From the NCBI GenBank assembly GCA_013141415.1, contig JABFQY010000003.1, forward strand, positions 395,729 through 459,728: a DNA stretch of 64,000 bases, read 5' to 3'. The position numbers and the translations under genes are program-made. Positions 50,651 to 59,519 of this stretch are shown one piece after another (position 1 is the stretch's first letter; every line of letters starts with the position of its first letter). The DNA is from Kiritimatiellaceae bacterium (GTDB lineage Bacteria; Verrucomicrobiota; Kiritimatiellia; Kiritimatiellales; Tichowtungiaceae). Below the pieces are notes generated by a model. The model made no database searches. It worked only from the letters and a program-made list of their open reading frames with translations, and was not told the DNA's origin.

Positions 50651-53074
50651 ATGAGAAAAGAATTTTCTGGCGGTCAGCCGTACTGGATATGGTCCTCTGA
50701 ACAGAGCCACACAAAGCCGCTGGAACAGTCCCCTTCGCATTATGAAGTTCGTCGCTTTCGTCGCTCGTTTACACTGGATCAGACTGAAGGACTGAATCTT
50801 AACGTCGCCGTATCTGCGGACAGCCGCTATAAACTTTTTATCAATGGTATAGTGGTCGGGCGCAGTGTCGGCAAAGGCGATGTCCAGCGCCAGTTCTATG
50901 AAACGTACGACCTCACCAACTATCTGCGCCGGGGAACGAATATTCTATCCGCGCTGGTACTGGATTTTTCACCCGTAACCTGTCATCCACCGGAACTTGG
51001 CGCGCCTTGCTCCATTATAAGTCACTCCGGCGGGTTCATCCTCGACGGGGCCATACAAGATCGCGCTGGCAACTGCCTGCAAGATCTCGGCACGGACAGC
51101 CGCTGGAAAATCAGTATCGACACCAGCATGTATTTTCACAACCGGGGTTGCCCGCACGGCGGATTCGTCGGTTATTTTGAGGAACTTCATGTCGCTCATG
51201 CGCCGGAAAAATGGACCGAGCCTGATTTCAACGACTCCGACTGGCATACCGCGACTCAGCTATATCCCGCCACACGACTCGAAGATTATCGTGATGCGCC
51301 CTCCCCCTACGGACTGACCAAAACATTGATTCCACCGATGAAAGAAAGTGCGCCACGCCCGTTTACCGATATCTTTCTTCCCGGCGGAGCTGAAGCACCG
51401 GCAAACTGGAAAAACTGGCTGAACGGACAATCTGTCACGATAGAGCGCAACAGCTCCATCGAAATCATGCTGGATGCCGGTGCACTGCAAAGCGGGTTTC
51501 CAATGCTTGGAATCTCCGGCGGAAAAAATTCACAAATTACAATCATGTATGCCGAAGGGCTGCGTCTGCCGTGGTCGGTGGAAGACGCCAACATTCTCGG
51601 ACGGGGTCTGGACACATCCAACATTACCTGCATGAGCAGTGGCAGTGAGAAAGCAGGCTGGACGTTGGATCGGAGAGGATCCCTTGCCGGATGGTATGAT
51701 GAAATTCATCCGGACGGACGCGATTTTATTTATGAACCGTTCCATTGGCGGACGTTCCAATTTGTCAAACTGACAGTCAAAACAGCCGACACGCCGGTGA
51801 CGCTGCAACCGCTGGTTTACCGCTTCGCCTCTTATCCGTTCGAGCCGTTGTATAACTTTCAATGCTCCGCCCGGTTTTTCGAACAGCTAAACAAAATATC
51901 CTGGCGCACGTTCCAGCTCTGCACACACGAAACCTTCGAGGATTGCCCTTACTACGAACAGATGCAGTATTCCGGCGACAGCCAGATTACCTCACTGCTC
52001 GCCCTCGCCGCCACAGGCGACGCCCGGCTGACCAAACAGGCTCTCTATCAGTTTTCATGGTCTCTGCGAGCCGAAGGCATCACCGAATGCCGGTTCCCGG
52101 CCACCCTGCCGGTCGTCATCCCGTCCTGGAGTCTTCATTACATCTTCATGATCGCCGACTTCTTCGATTACACCGGCGACATGGAAACGGTTCGCGATCT
52201 GCTCCCTTGCATCCGTTCCATTCTCGACTGGTTCGACCGCCACAAAGATGAGAGCGGTCTGCCCGCAAAACTGCCGCACTGGAACACCGTTGACTGGTCG
52301 CCGCGCTGGGATCGCGGTCAGCCGCCAGGCTGGGAACGCGGGCCGACCTGTATTATCAGTTCGCAATATCTGCACGCGCTGCGCGTTGCTGCGAAACTGG
52401 AAAAAGCCGCCGGACGTAAAAATTTGTATGCGGAAGAAGCGGATACCATCGCACAGAAAATCAACACGCTGTTCTGGAACGAAGAGCGCGGTCTCTACGA
52501 AGACTGCCCCGGCGGCCCTGATGCCAGCCAGTACGGCAACGCCTGGGCCATCCACGCTGGTGTTGCAACACCTGAAAAAGCTGGTCGAGCCATAACCGCC
52601 ATTTTCGAAAACAAAGAACTCGATCCGGCCTCTTTCTTCGGAATTTATTTTATGGTTCGCGCACTGGAAGACGCCGAACAGTATCACCGCTTCCCGGAAC
52701 TGCTCGGACGTTGGCAGGAAATGATCGACGGTGGCTTCAGCACCTGGGCCGAAGACATTGTCTATTGGCGCTCGCTCTGCCATGCATGGAGTGCTTTCCC
52801 GACGATTGAATTTCTGCGCGGTGTTCTCGGCGTCAAACCGGGCAAACCCGGCTTTGAAGAAATAGTCATTCAGCCGCAGCCGCTTGACCTCCAATACGCC
52901 AACGGTTCTGTTCCAACGCTCAAAGGAAAAGTTTCCGTCGAGTGGAAAATTGAAAATAATGAATTCAAATTATCCGTTAATGCACCAGCCGGCATTCCTC
53001 TACGGATTATTCTGCCCAGCGGAAAAACGGAAGTTACCAAGCAGGGCAAAATCACCCTGACCGAAAAAATATAA
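50651..53074 (+). CDS. GH78-like alpha-L-rhamnosidase
   Basis: An 807-residue protein with the GH78 layout: N-terminal carbohydrate-binding sandwich (VSADSRYKLFINGIVVGRS), a second sandwich, and an (alpha/alpha)6 catalytic domain from about residue 405. The hallmark segment ETFEDCPYYEQMQYSGDSQ (about residues 425-443) replaces the commoner DCPQRDERxGWxGDAQ. Later landmarks are WSLHYIFMIADFFDYTGD, and the C-terminal sandwich GVLGVKPGKPGFEEIVIQP is typical. There is no signal peptide, so it acts on imported oligosaccharides. AGGAGA precedes the ATG. It is the first gene of a three-gene operon with a URO-D-like protein and a GH42-like protein. Rhamnose released would enter the RhaA operon at 59.5 kb. 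Confidence 0.85.
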   Translation: MRKEFSGGQPYWIWSSEQSHTKPLEQSPSHYEVRRFRRSFTLDQTEGLNLNVAVSADSRYKLFINGIVVGRSVGKGDVQRQFYETYDLTNYLRRGTNILSALVLDFSPVTCHPPELGAPCSIISHSGGFILDGAIQDRAGNCLQDLGTDSRWKISIDTSMYFHNRGCPHGGFVGYFEELHVAHAPEKWTEPDFNDSDWHTATQLYPATRLEDYRDAPSPYGLTKTLIPPMKESAPRPFTDIFLPGGAEAPANWKNWLNGQSVTIERNSSIEIMLDAGALQSGFPMLGISGGKNSQITIMYAEGLRLPWSVEDANILGRGLDTSNITCMSSGSEKAGWTLDRRGSLAGWYDEIHPDGRDFIYEPFHWRTFQFVKLTVKTADTPVTLQPLVYRFASYPFEPLYNFQCSARFFEQLNKISWRTFQLCTHETFEDCPYYEQMQYSGDSQITSLLALAATGDARLTKQALYQFSWSLRAEGITECRFPATLPVVIPSWSLHYIFMIADFFDYTGDMETVRDLLPCIRSILDWFDRHKDESGLPAKLPHWNTVDWSPRWDRGQPPGWERGPTCIISSQYLHALRVAAKLEKAAGRKNLYAEEADTIAQKINTLFWNEERGLYEDCPGGPDASQYGNAWAIHAGVATPEKAGRAITAIFENKELDPASFFGIYFMVRALEDAEQYHRFPELLGRWQEMIDGGFSTWAEDIVYWRSLCHAWSAFPTIEFLRGVLGVKPGKPGFEEIVIQPQPLDLQYANGSVPTLKGKVSVEWKIENNEFKLSVNAPAGIPLRIILPSGKTEVTKQGKITLTEKI

Positions 53075-53085
53075 AGAGATTATCC

Positions 53086-54168
53086 ATGAGCCTGTATTTT
53101 AAAGAGGACTGGGATTCCGCAAAAGCCATGCTGGACGGCTGGTGGAAGGGTGAAGTTCAGGATCGCTGGGCGTTGGGTGTCTGGGCTTCGAGGGAAACTG
53201 CACTGCCGGTGCCCGACGCTCCCACGGCTCCTGCGAACCACCGGGAACGCTGGCTTGATTTTCAAGGTAATGTTGCCCGGCGTGAAAAATGGTTTTCGGA
53301 AACATGGTTCGGCGGCTGTGTCTATCCGGATATAACCCCGTGTTTGGGTCCAGGCTGTTTAAATGTATTTCTGGGAACCCCGGTTGATTTTGAAGTCGAA
53401 ACGGTGTGGTATCACGCAAAGCATAATGATCCGGAAAAAATTGCCGGCCTCCGTCTGGATAAAAACGATTTTTACTGGCAGTGGATGATGGAAGCTTTGG
53501 CCTGTCAGAAACAGCGCTCTGAAGGGCGGTTTGTCGTCTCAATCCCCGATCTGATCGAAGGCGCGGATACGCTCGCTGCACTTTGCGGCCCTCAGGATAT
53601 GTTGATGCACCTGATTGATTATCCGGAAGCTTTGCACCGGTTGCTAAATCAGCTCGATGAGATTTATTTTGACGCCTACGATCCGATTTTTGATTTGTTA
53701 AAACTGGAAGACGGCAGCAGTTCATACTGGGCATTCAATGCCTGGGGGCCGGGCCGCACAGCAAAACTCCAATGTGATTTTTCAGCCATGATTTCCCCTG
53801 ATATGTTTGCTGAATTCGTTACGCCGCATCTGCGGAAGCAGGCCGCCAGAGTGGACAATGCAGTTTACCACTTAGATGGCCCGGATGCGGTTCGTCACCT
53901 GCCGGAGGTTCTCTCCATCAAGGAAATCAAGGCCGTGCAATGGAGTTCCGGCGCAGGACAGCCTCATCCTGCCGATCGCGTATGGTGGAAAAGTGTTTGG
54001 GAACCGGTATATGCGGCCGGGAAATCCGCCATGCTTCATCATGTTCCGGCCGATGAAATAGAGCCCTTTGTTAAAGAGTTCGGGCAAGCCGGAACCATGA
54101 TTACAACGACCATTGATACGGAATCAACGGCCAGGAAATTTTTGGACGAATCTTTAAACTGGAAATAA
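53086..54168 (+). CDS. URO-D-superfamily-like protein lacking the His-x-Cys motif (paralog 4)
   Basis: A 360-residue protein with URO-D-like features: WFGGCVYPDITPCLGPG, FVVSIPDLIEGADTLAALCG, LMHLIDYPEALHRLLNQLD, and MISPDMFAEFVTPHLRKQ followed by YHLDGPDAVRHLPEVL. The last segment is where paralogs 1-3 have HSCG or HICG; here the Cys is Asp (HLDG), so a zinc site of that kind is absent. It starts 11 bp after the GH78 gene and ends 4 bp before the next start. Its chemistry must differ from the MtaA-like paralogs. The gene's tie to GH78 suggests a role on rhamnose-containing compounds; unproven. Confidence 0.72.
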   Translation: MSLYFKEDWDSAKAMLDGWWKGEVQDRWALGVWASRETALPVPDAPTAPANHRERWLDFQGNVARREKWFSETWFGGCVYPDITPCLGPGCLNVFLGTPVDFEVETVWYHAKHNDPEKIAGLRLDKNDFYWQWMMEALACQKQRSEGRFVVSIPDLIEGADTLAALCGPQDMLMHLIDYPEALHRLLNQLDEIYFDAYDPIFDLLKLEDGSSSYWAFNAWGPGRTAKLQCDFSAMISPDMFAEFVTPHLRKQAARVDNAVYHLDGPDAVRHLPEVLSIKEIKAVQWSSGAGQPHPADRVWWKSVWEPVYAAGKSAMLHHVPADEIEPFVKEFGQAGTMITTTIDTESTARKFLDESLNWK

Positions 54169-54172
54169 ATTG

Positions 54173-56860
54173 ATGAAAAAAACGCCCCGCGCCTTAACTG
54201 CTCTGCTGATATGCTCAGGGTGCAATGCAGCCAGTATACCGCTTTCCAACGATTGGATCATACAAGGGCTGCCATCGTCTGCCGCACACGTTGACAATCA
54301 GACTGTAAAACTGACGCCCGAACGCTGTTCGCCTTCCGCGCACGCCGCCCAGAAGATTAACGGCCCGTTTAAAGAAGGCGAACTGTTGCTTTTCTCAGCC
54401 GATGTACAGACCTTAGGTGTTAAAGATGATGCGGGAAAAAACGCGCTGAAACCATTCGACCTTAACTTAAACGCTCAAAATGTCTGTCTGGCGATCGCTC
54501 AACTGGATGAAAAAGGCCGGCTGTTAAGCCTCTGTGGATCGGCCCGGATGCTGGGAACAGAACAAACCCGCTTAGAGCTCGAAATTCCTGTCCAACAGAA
54601 TGTCGCCAGCCTTGAGTTGCGACTGCTCGCCACATCGGTTACCGGAGAGATCAGTTATCGGAACATGCTTCTTGAACGCGTAATGGATACACCTCTACAG
54701 GCAACGTCCGAAGCAAAAGTTCTGACGAACAGCGTCGGCGGATGCTTCTGGCAAATCAATGGGAAAACCCAGCCGTTAGCGATGTATTTTGGCAACAACC
54801 AGTTTAATCGCGACGACCATATCCTCGAAGAAATGGACAAAGTCGTTGCTGCCGGCATTCCGGTTCTCTCCTTTAACCTCTATCTGCCGTCCATGATATC
54901 CAATACGGAACAACTCAAGGTGATTGAGCGGTTCATGAAAAAATTTCCTGACGCCTACTTTATGCCGCGTGTCTGGATCGGCCCGGGCAATGCCTACCAA
55001 CAAAGCTTTCCTGAAGAAATGATGCAATACGCTGACGGACAGATCGGCGGATTCGCATCCGAGTCTTCCGAACATTGGAAGAAATTCACCGACCACAACC
55101 TGCGGGAACTCGTCAAATTCATCCGGCGCTCACCCTATGCAAAACAATTTGTCGGGCTCGCATTAATCTATCATCAAACCGGCGAATGGGTTTACTGGGA
55201 TCCGCAAACCTCTGCCGGATACAGCGAAGTGACCCGGCAGGGCTTCATTCGCTGGCTGAAAGAAAAATATACTTCTCTCGAAAACATCAACACGGCGTGG
55301 AACCAATCACTCAAAAGCTATGAGGACATCCTGATTCCATCCGAAGCAGAGCGCAACACGGGTACTTTCGGGGCATTTCGCGATCCAAAAACTCAGCAAC
55401 GGGAAATCGATTTCTCCCTCTTTTACAATACGGCCAATGCCGACAACATCATCCGGTTCGCCAAAACGGTCAAGGAATCTACAGAAAACAAGAGTCTTGT
55501 CGCCTCCTTCTACGGCTACCTTTTCGAACTCGCCTGGGATGAAAACTGGCCACAGCAGGCAGGCCATCTGGGTCTGGAAAAACTCTATCGCTCCCCATAC
55601 GTCGACATCATTGGCGCGCCTTATTCCTATAGCCCGATCGGACGCGGCTTCGGCCTGCCAGTCGATTTGCATGCGCCGTTCGACGGCATCAATCGTCACG
55701 GAAAAATTGCCATGCTTGAGGAAGATACCTTTACACATCTCGCCAACGATCCCAAAGGGGTAGACGGATGGGTTCCTGTGATCGCTCCCGGCTATGCCAG
55801 CCGCACGACCAACATGACCGAAACGCTCGCCGTGCTACGCCGCAATCTTGGTTTAGCGATCACGCATAATCAGCTGGTCGTATGGCAGAATCTTTTCAGC
55901 GAAGGCCGTTTCAACGATCAAAAAATATGGGATATGTACAAGCCGTATCTGGAGTGGATGCAACAGCGAACAAAAACCGCAGCCCCGTTTCAGCCGCAAG
56001 TCGCTGTCATCGTGGATCCTGACAACATAACCCTTCTAAAAACCAAAGCCTACGGCATCACCGAACGCTGGCTCTACCAAATCCGCTTTTTCCTGAATCG
56101 GGTCGACGCATCCATCGGCTACTACATTCAATCAGATCTGGACAAACTTCCCGACAGCGTACGATGCGTCGTTCTGCTTAACCCGTACCGGATAACTTCC
56201 GAGAAGCAGGCTGCTCTCAAAGAACGTTTTATGCGCGATGGGAAAATGATCATTTTCTGCTATACACTCAATATCTATGACCCGACAGGAATCAACCCGG
56301 ACGGAACAGGATTTTGCGGAATTAACCTTGAGCTGAAAAAAGATCCATTTACACCTGAATCACGATTTAACGGCGCATTACGGGCGGATTTGCGCGGACA
56401 AACCTTCGGTGGAAAACAGTTTGGCCTTCAGCCGGCACAACCGTACGCCCCATGGCTAGCCGTGAACGATCCGCAGGCAAGCGTATTTGCTTCGTATACC
56501 TCCGGCGGAAAAGCATCCTGCGCCCTCAAAGAAATGAACGGCTGGACATCGGTCTATCTGGGATCACCCGGACTGCCTCCATTGGCGTGGCGGGAACTTT
56601 TTAAAAAAGCAGGGTGTCACCTCTATCTGGATGATAAAGAATTTTCCACTGACTTCAAAAATCCTGACTTTATTCAGGCCAGCGGAGACTTTCTGATGAT
56701 CCAATCCGCAACTGGCGGAACAAAGAAAATTCATCTGCCATCGAAAACAAGTAAAGTCTATCGGTTCGACGATTCCTCCCCGCAACTGACCGCAGAAGAC
56801 TGCACTGATTTTAGCGCGAATTTCAAACCGGGTATCCCTGCCTTTTTCCTATGCCAGTAA
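54173..56860 (+). CDS. Exported GH42-like (TIM barrel plus amidotransferase-like domain) protein
   Basis: An 895-residue protein. Its leader (KKTPRALTALLICSGCNAAS) has a Cys after SG, so it may be a lipoprotein, although the residue at -3 is Cys. Residues about 20-190 are a beta domain. The barrel (about 190-600) has TGEWVYWDPQTSAGYS, GFIRWLKEKYTSLENINTAWN (very like GH42) and KIAMLEEDTFTHLAND; Glu residues in TGEW and LEED are candidate catalytic pairs. Residues 605-750 look like the GH42 trimerisation (amidotransferase-like) domain. The ATG at 54173 is 5 bp after the previous stop. The substrate is unknown; it could be a beta-galactosidase or other exo-acting glycosidase. Confidence 0.75.
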   Translation: MKKTPRALTALLICSGCNAASIPLSNDWIIQGLPSSAAHVDNQTVKLTPERCSPSAHAAQKINGPFKEGELLLFSADVQTLGVKDDAGKNALKPFDLNLNAQNVCLAIAQLDEKGRLLSLCGSARMLGTEQTRLELEIPVQQNVASLELRLLATSVTGEISYRNMLLERVMDTPLQATSEAKVLTNSVGGCFWQINGKTQPLAMYFGNNQFNRDDHILEEMDKVVAAGIPVLSFNLYLPSMISNTEQLKVIERFMKKFPDAYFMPRVWIGPGNAYQQSFPEEMMQYADGQIGGFASESSEHWKKFTDHNLRELVKFIRRSPYAKQFVGLALIYHQTGEWVYWDPQTSAGYSEVTRQGFIRWLKEKYTSLENINTAWNQSLKSYEDILIPSEAERNTGTFGAFRDPKTQQREIDFSLFYNTANADNIIRFAKTVKESTENKSLVASFYGYLFELAWDENWPQQAGHLGLEKLYRSPYVDIIGAPYSYSPIGRGFGLPVDLHAPFDGINRHGKIAMLEEDTFTHLANDPKGVDGWVPVIAPGYASRTTNMTETLAVLRRNLGLAITHNQLVVWQNLFSEGRFNDQKIWDMYKPYLEWMQQRTKTAAPFQPQVAVIVDPDNITLLKTKAYGITERWLYQIRFFLNRVDASIGYYIQSDLDKLPDSVRCVVLLNPYRITSEKQAALKERFMRDGKMIIFCYTLNIYDPTGINPDGTGFCGINLELKKDPFTPESRFNGALRADLRGQTFGGKQFGLQPAQPYAPWLAVNDPQASVFASYTSGGKASCALKEMNGWTSVYLGSPGLPPLAWRELFKKAGCHLYLDDKEFSTDFKNPDFIQASGDFLMIQSATGGTKKIHLPSKTSKVYRFDDSSPQLTAEDCTDFSANFKPGIPAFFLCQ

Positions 56861-56862
56861 CT

Positions 56863-56879
56863 GCCGATTGAAAATCGGC
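56863..56879. terminator. Hairpin between convergent genes
   Basis: GCCGATT (56863-56869) and AATCGGC (56873-56879) form a perfect 7-bp stem with a 3-base loop directly after the stop at 56860, in the 78-bp gap between two genes that end towards each other. On the minus strand it is preceded by ACCGTA, giving GTAGCCGATTT, like GTAGCCGCGATC at 27719. It could terminate both genes, although no T run follows. Confidence 0.5.
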
Positions 56880-56938
56880 TACGGTAGAAGTCAAAAAATG
56901 TGCAAGCGGGAGTTTCTATTGTTTGGAGGCTTTCCGTC

Positions 56939-58459
56939 TTACCAGTTATCGGTTCTGAAAGGCGATGCCGGAAGTCCTTCCTTATTGAAGAAGTTACCGA
57001 TCGGGTTGTTGGCCCAGTTGTAGCGCACCGCCGCCGGCACCTTCACCTCCGGCGAACTGACGACCACTGTGTCAGCGGCAATCTGCGCGTCAGCCCAATG
57101 CCATTGCCTGTCTTCACCGGCAATTGCAAAGCCGGTCAATTTGTCGCCTTTGGCCGCAAGTCCACTACCGACATGATCCAAGCGAACAATCGCTTTATCC
57201 CCTTTGATTTCCAAGCCTTGGCAAAGCGGTCCGGAATAGACAATTTTTTCACCGTATGCTTTGACTCGTGCGGCCAGTGCCAGCCGCTCTCCAACCGTTT
57301 TTTTATCTCTCGGATGAATGTCGTTCGCATCACCAACATCGGTAATTACAACCATAGCCGTATTCGTCAGGCTCAGAGTCTTTGTCTGGGCTTCCCGCAG
57401 GTATGGCCATTTCGATGACGGGCCTTCAACCGGCCCGGTTTGCACCTTCATGAAATTGGCGAGCTGAACGTACAGGAACGGGAAGTCTCCTTGTCCCCAG
57501 ACATCACGCCAGTTCTGAATCATCGCAGAAAAGAGTTCGCGATACTGCTCATGCCGACCGGCGTTGGATTCGCCCTGATACCAGATGACACCACGCATCG
57601 CGGCCGGAATCAGCGGAGCGATCATACCGTTGTAGAGCGATGCCGGATACCACGGGTCAATATTCGGATTCCATAATTTCGGCTTTTGACCAACCTTTTC
57701 GCCAGCGGCAGTTTTCTGCTGCCACTCGGCCAGTTTCTTATCGAAATCAGCCTGAGCCGATTCAGGTGTATAATTTTTCAGTCTCTTCAATGAATCACGC
57801 AGGTTGTCCTCCATGAAAGGAAGCTGTTCGAGCTTTTTCCAACTCGTCCATGATTCTGCCGGCGTACCGCCCCATGCACAATGAATCAAGCCGACCGGAA
57901 CGCCAAGCTCACGGCAAAGCGCCCGCCCGAAATAGGTTCCTGTTCCGGAAAACTCACCGGCTGTTTCAGCGGTTGACGCAGTCCACGTCCCTTTAACGGA
58001 TGCTTCAGGATGTTCGGGATTGGTTTTGTGTTCCACTTTGAAAAGACGGAGAAGCGGATAGTTCGTTGCAGCCTGAAGCTCCTCCTCGGTCTGCTTGAGC
58101 ATACGCATCGTGTGATCCATGTTTGACTGGCCGGAACAAAGCCATACTTCCCCGACCAGCACATTGGTGCATTTGATCGAAGAATTTGCGCCGGTAATAA
58201 CCAACTCGGCAGGTTGTGCAGAAGTGTTCAGCGGAGCCAGATCAACCCGCCAGTTTCCTGCGGTGTCTGCAACCGCTTCAACCGACTGACTGGCAAACTT
58301 TACAGCGACCTTCTCACCCGGTGCAGCGGTTCCCCATACAGGAACCTTCATTTCGCGCTGAAGCACCATATTGTCTGTAAAAACCGACGCTGGGTTAACG
58401 CCTGCCAGAGCCAACAGGGTTGAGAAAACTAACCACATCAACAACACCCATCGCTTCAT
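56939..58459 (-). CDS. Secreted sialate O-acetylesterase-like enzyme
   Basis: A 506-residue protein: signal peptide (KRWVLLMWLVFSTLLALAG), a beta domain (FTDNMVLQREMKVPVWGTA), and the SGNH esterase domain with LCSGQSNMDHTM (nucleophile Ser near residue 111), IHCAWGGTPAESW, GVIWYQGESN and the Asp/His site GDANDIHPRD. The length and order are normal for the family. GGAGGG precedes the ATG. It removes O-acetyl groups from sugars of exported polymers or oligosaccharides. It is a shorter paralog of the four-part enzyme at 37223-40162. It is convergent with the GH42-like gene and has a 14-bp-spaced direct repeat just upstream. Confidence 0.9.
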   Translation of the reverse strand: MKRWVLLMWLVFSTLLALAGVNPASVFTDNMVLQREMKVPVWGTAAPGEKVAVKFASQSVEAVADTAGNWRVDLAPLNTSAQPAELVITGANSSIKCTNVLVGEVWLCSGQSNMDHTMRMLKQTEEELQAATNYPLLRLFKVEHKTNPEHPEASVKGTWTASTAETAGEFSGTGTYFGRALCRELGVPVGLIHCAWGGTPAESWTSWKKLEQLPFMEDNLRDSLKRLKNYTPESAQADFDKKLAEWQQKTAAGEKVGQKPKLWNPNIDPWYPASLYNGMIAPLIPAAMRGVIWYQGESNAGRHEQYRELFSAMIQNWRDVWGQGDFPFLYVQLANFMKVQTGPVEGPSSKWPYLREAQTKTLSLTNTAMVVITDVGDANDIHPRDKKTVGERLALAARVKAYGEKIVYSGPLCQGLEIKGDKAIVRLDHVGSGLAAKGDKLTGFAIAGEDRQWHWADAQIAADTVVVSSPEVKVPAAVRYNWANNPIGNFFNKEGLPASPFRTDNW

Positions 58460-58482
58460 AACAACCCTCCATTTGAATTAAA

Positions 58483-58506
58483 GACCGCTGAACTTTGACC
58501 GCTGAA
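58483..58506. repeat. Tandem direct repeat upstream of acetylesterase gene
   Basis: GACCGCTGAA occurs at 58483-58492 and again at 58497-58506, 14 bp from start to start, 24-47 bp before the minus-strand start at 58459. The placement fits an operator or overlaps the core promoter. It may serve the AraC regulator whose gene ends 48 bp further on. Confidence 0.55.
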
Positions 58507-58553
58507 TTATCTAAAAGCGAAATATTTTTAAATATCCTTTGCAAACCCATATC

Positions 58554-59420
58554 TCAGCCGATCTGATGACTGCGATAGGCTCTTGGGCTTTGATTCATCA
58601 TCACACGGAATTGCCGACTGAAATAATTACTGTCTTCAAATCCGCAACTGAAGGCAATCTCCGTGATGCTTTGAGCTGTGGATTCGATCAGTGACGCCGC
58701 ATGCGCGATGCGAATCTGTAGAATGTACTGGCTCGGCGGAATGCCGATGGTCGCCAGAAAAACACGTCGAAGATTTCTCTCCGACATGTGGCCGGTTCCC
58801 GCCAGTTCCGCCAGCGTGATTTTTTTATAATAGTTCTGCTCAATATAAGCCAAGACCCTTCCGATGCGCAGAAGCTCCTCAGACGACTTTCCGGGGGTCT
58901 CTTCATACCGGCGCGAAAGAAAAATGACCAGCTGGGTGAAATATGCTACTGCCATCCGCTGGAACCCGACCGGCTTGGCCGTCAGCTCATCTGCAATCTG
59001 TTGAATCATGCGTTTGGCCTTTTCCATCTGGTGCGGCAGAAGATGCTGATGCCCGGCCAGACGCGCCTTATCACTGCTCCGCCCGATTTCCAGATTGAAC
59101 ATGGCATGAAAGCCGGGAATTTTTCCGATATCTCCGGCGCTGAGGCCCAGGCTGTATGGATCGAACAGAATATTAATCAGCGCCAGATCGTTGCGATTCA
59201 CATATTCATGCTCCTGAGAATCCGGAATCACAAATACGTCGCCAGCCCGGATTGGACTGCTGGAGTCGCCGACCTGATGCGTACCGGAACCGCGAGTAAT
59301 GAAAACCAGCTCGTGGAACTGGTGGCTATGACGAGGAAATTCCGGCTGAGGATCCCGTATGTTTACAGCCAGAGGAAAATCTTCGTCCCGGAAATAGCTT
59401 CTGTTTGTCAAAATCTTCAT
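58554..59420 (-). CDS. AraC-family regulator with cupin sensor domain (RhaS/RhaR-like)
   Basis: A 288-residue protein. Residues 1-140 form a cupin sugar-sensing domain (FPRHSHQFHELVFITRGSGTHQ; RAGDVFVIPDSQEHEY). Residues 185-285 form two AraC helix-turn-helix units (ITLAELAGTGHMSERNLRRVF; SITEIAFSCGFEDSNYFSRQF). The layout and length match RhaS and RhaR. It is divergent from the L-rhamnose isomerase gene across 99 bp, which supports a role as rhamnose-responsive activator. The ribosome site is weak (AGGA about twelve bases upstream). Confidence 0.9.
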   Translation of the reverse strand: MKILTNRSYFRDEDFPLAVNIRDPQPEFPRHSHQFHELVFITRGSGTHQVGDSSSPIRAGDVFVIPDSQEHEYVNRNDLALINILFDPYSLGLSAGDIGKIPGFHAMFNLEIGRSSDKARLAGHQHLLPHQMEKAKRMIQQIADELTAKPVGFQRMAVAYFTQLVIFLSRRYEETPGKSSEELLRIGRVLAYIEQNYYKKITLAELAGTGHMSERNLRRVFLATIGIPPSQYILQIRIAHAASLIESTAQSITEIAFSCGFEDSNYFSRQFRVMMNQSPRAYRSHQIG

Positions 59421-59519
59421 GGCCGAATAATCCTATTAATTGGCCTCTCATTCAAGGCGCTAATCATTCATGAGGTATATTGTTTGTCCCTAGATATGCA
59501 AGGAAAGGAACCCCGCCCC

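Noticed and set aside
58788-59519. A long in-frame N-terminal extension upstream of rhaA
   Set aside because: It is antisense to the AraC gene and RhaA is full length from the ATG at 59520, which has a ribosome site.
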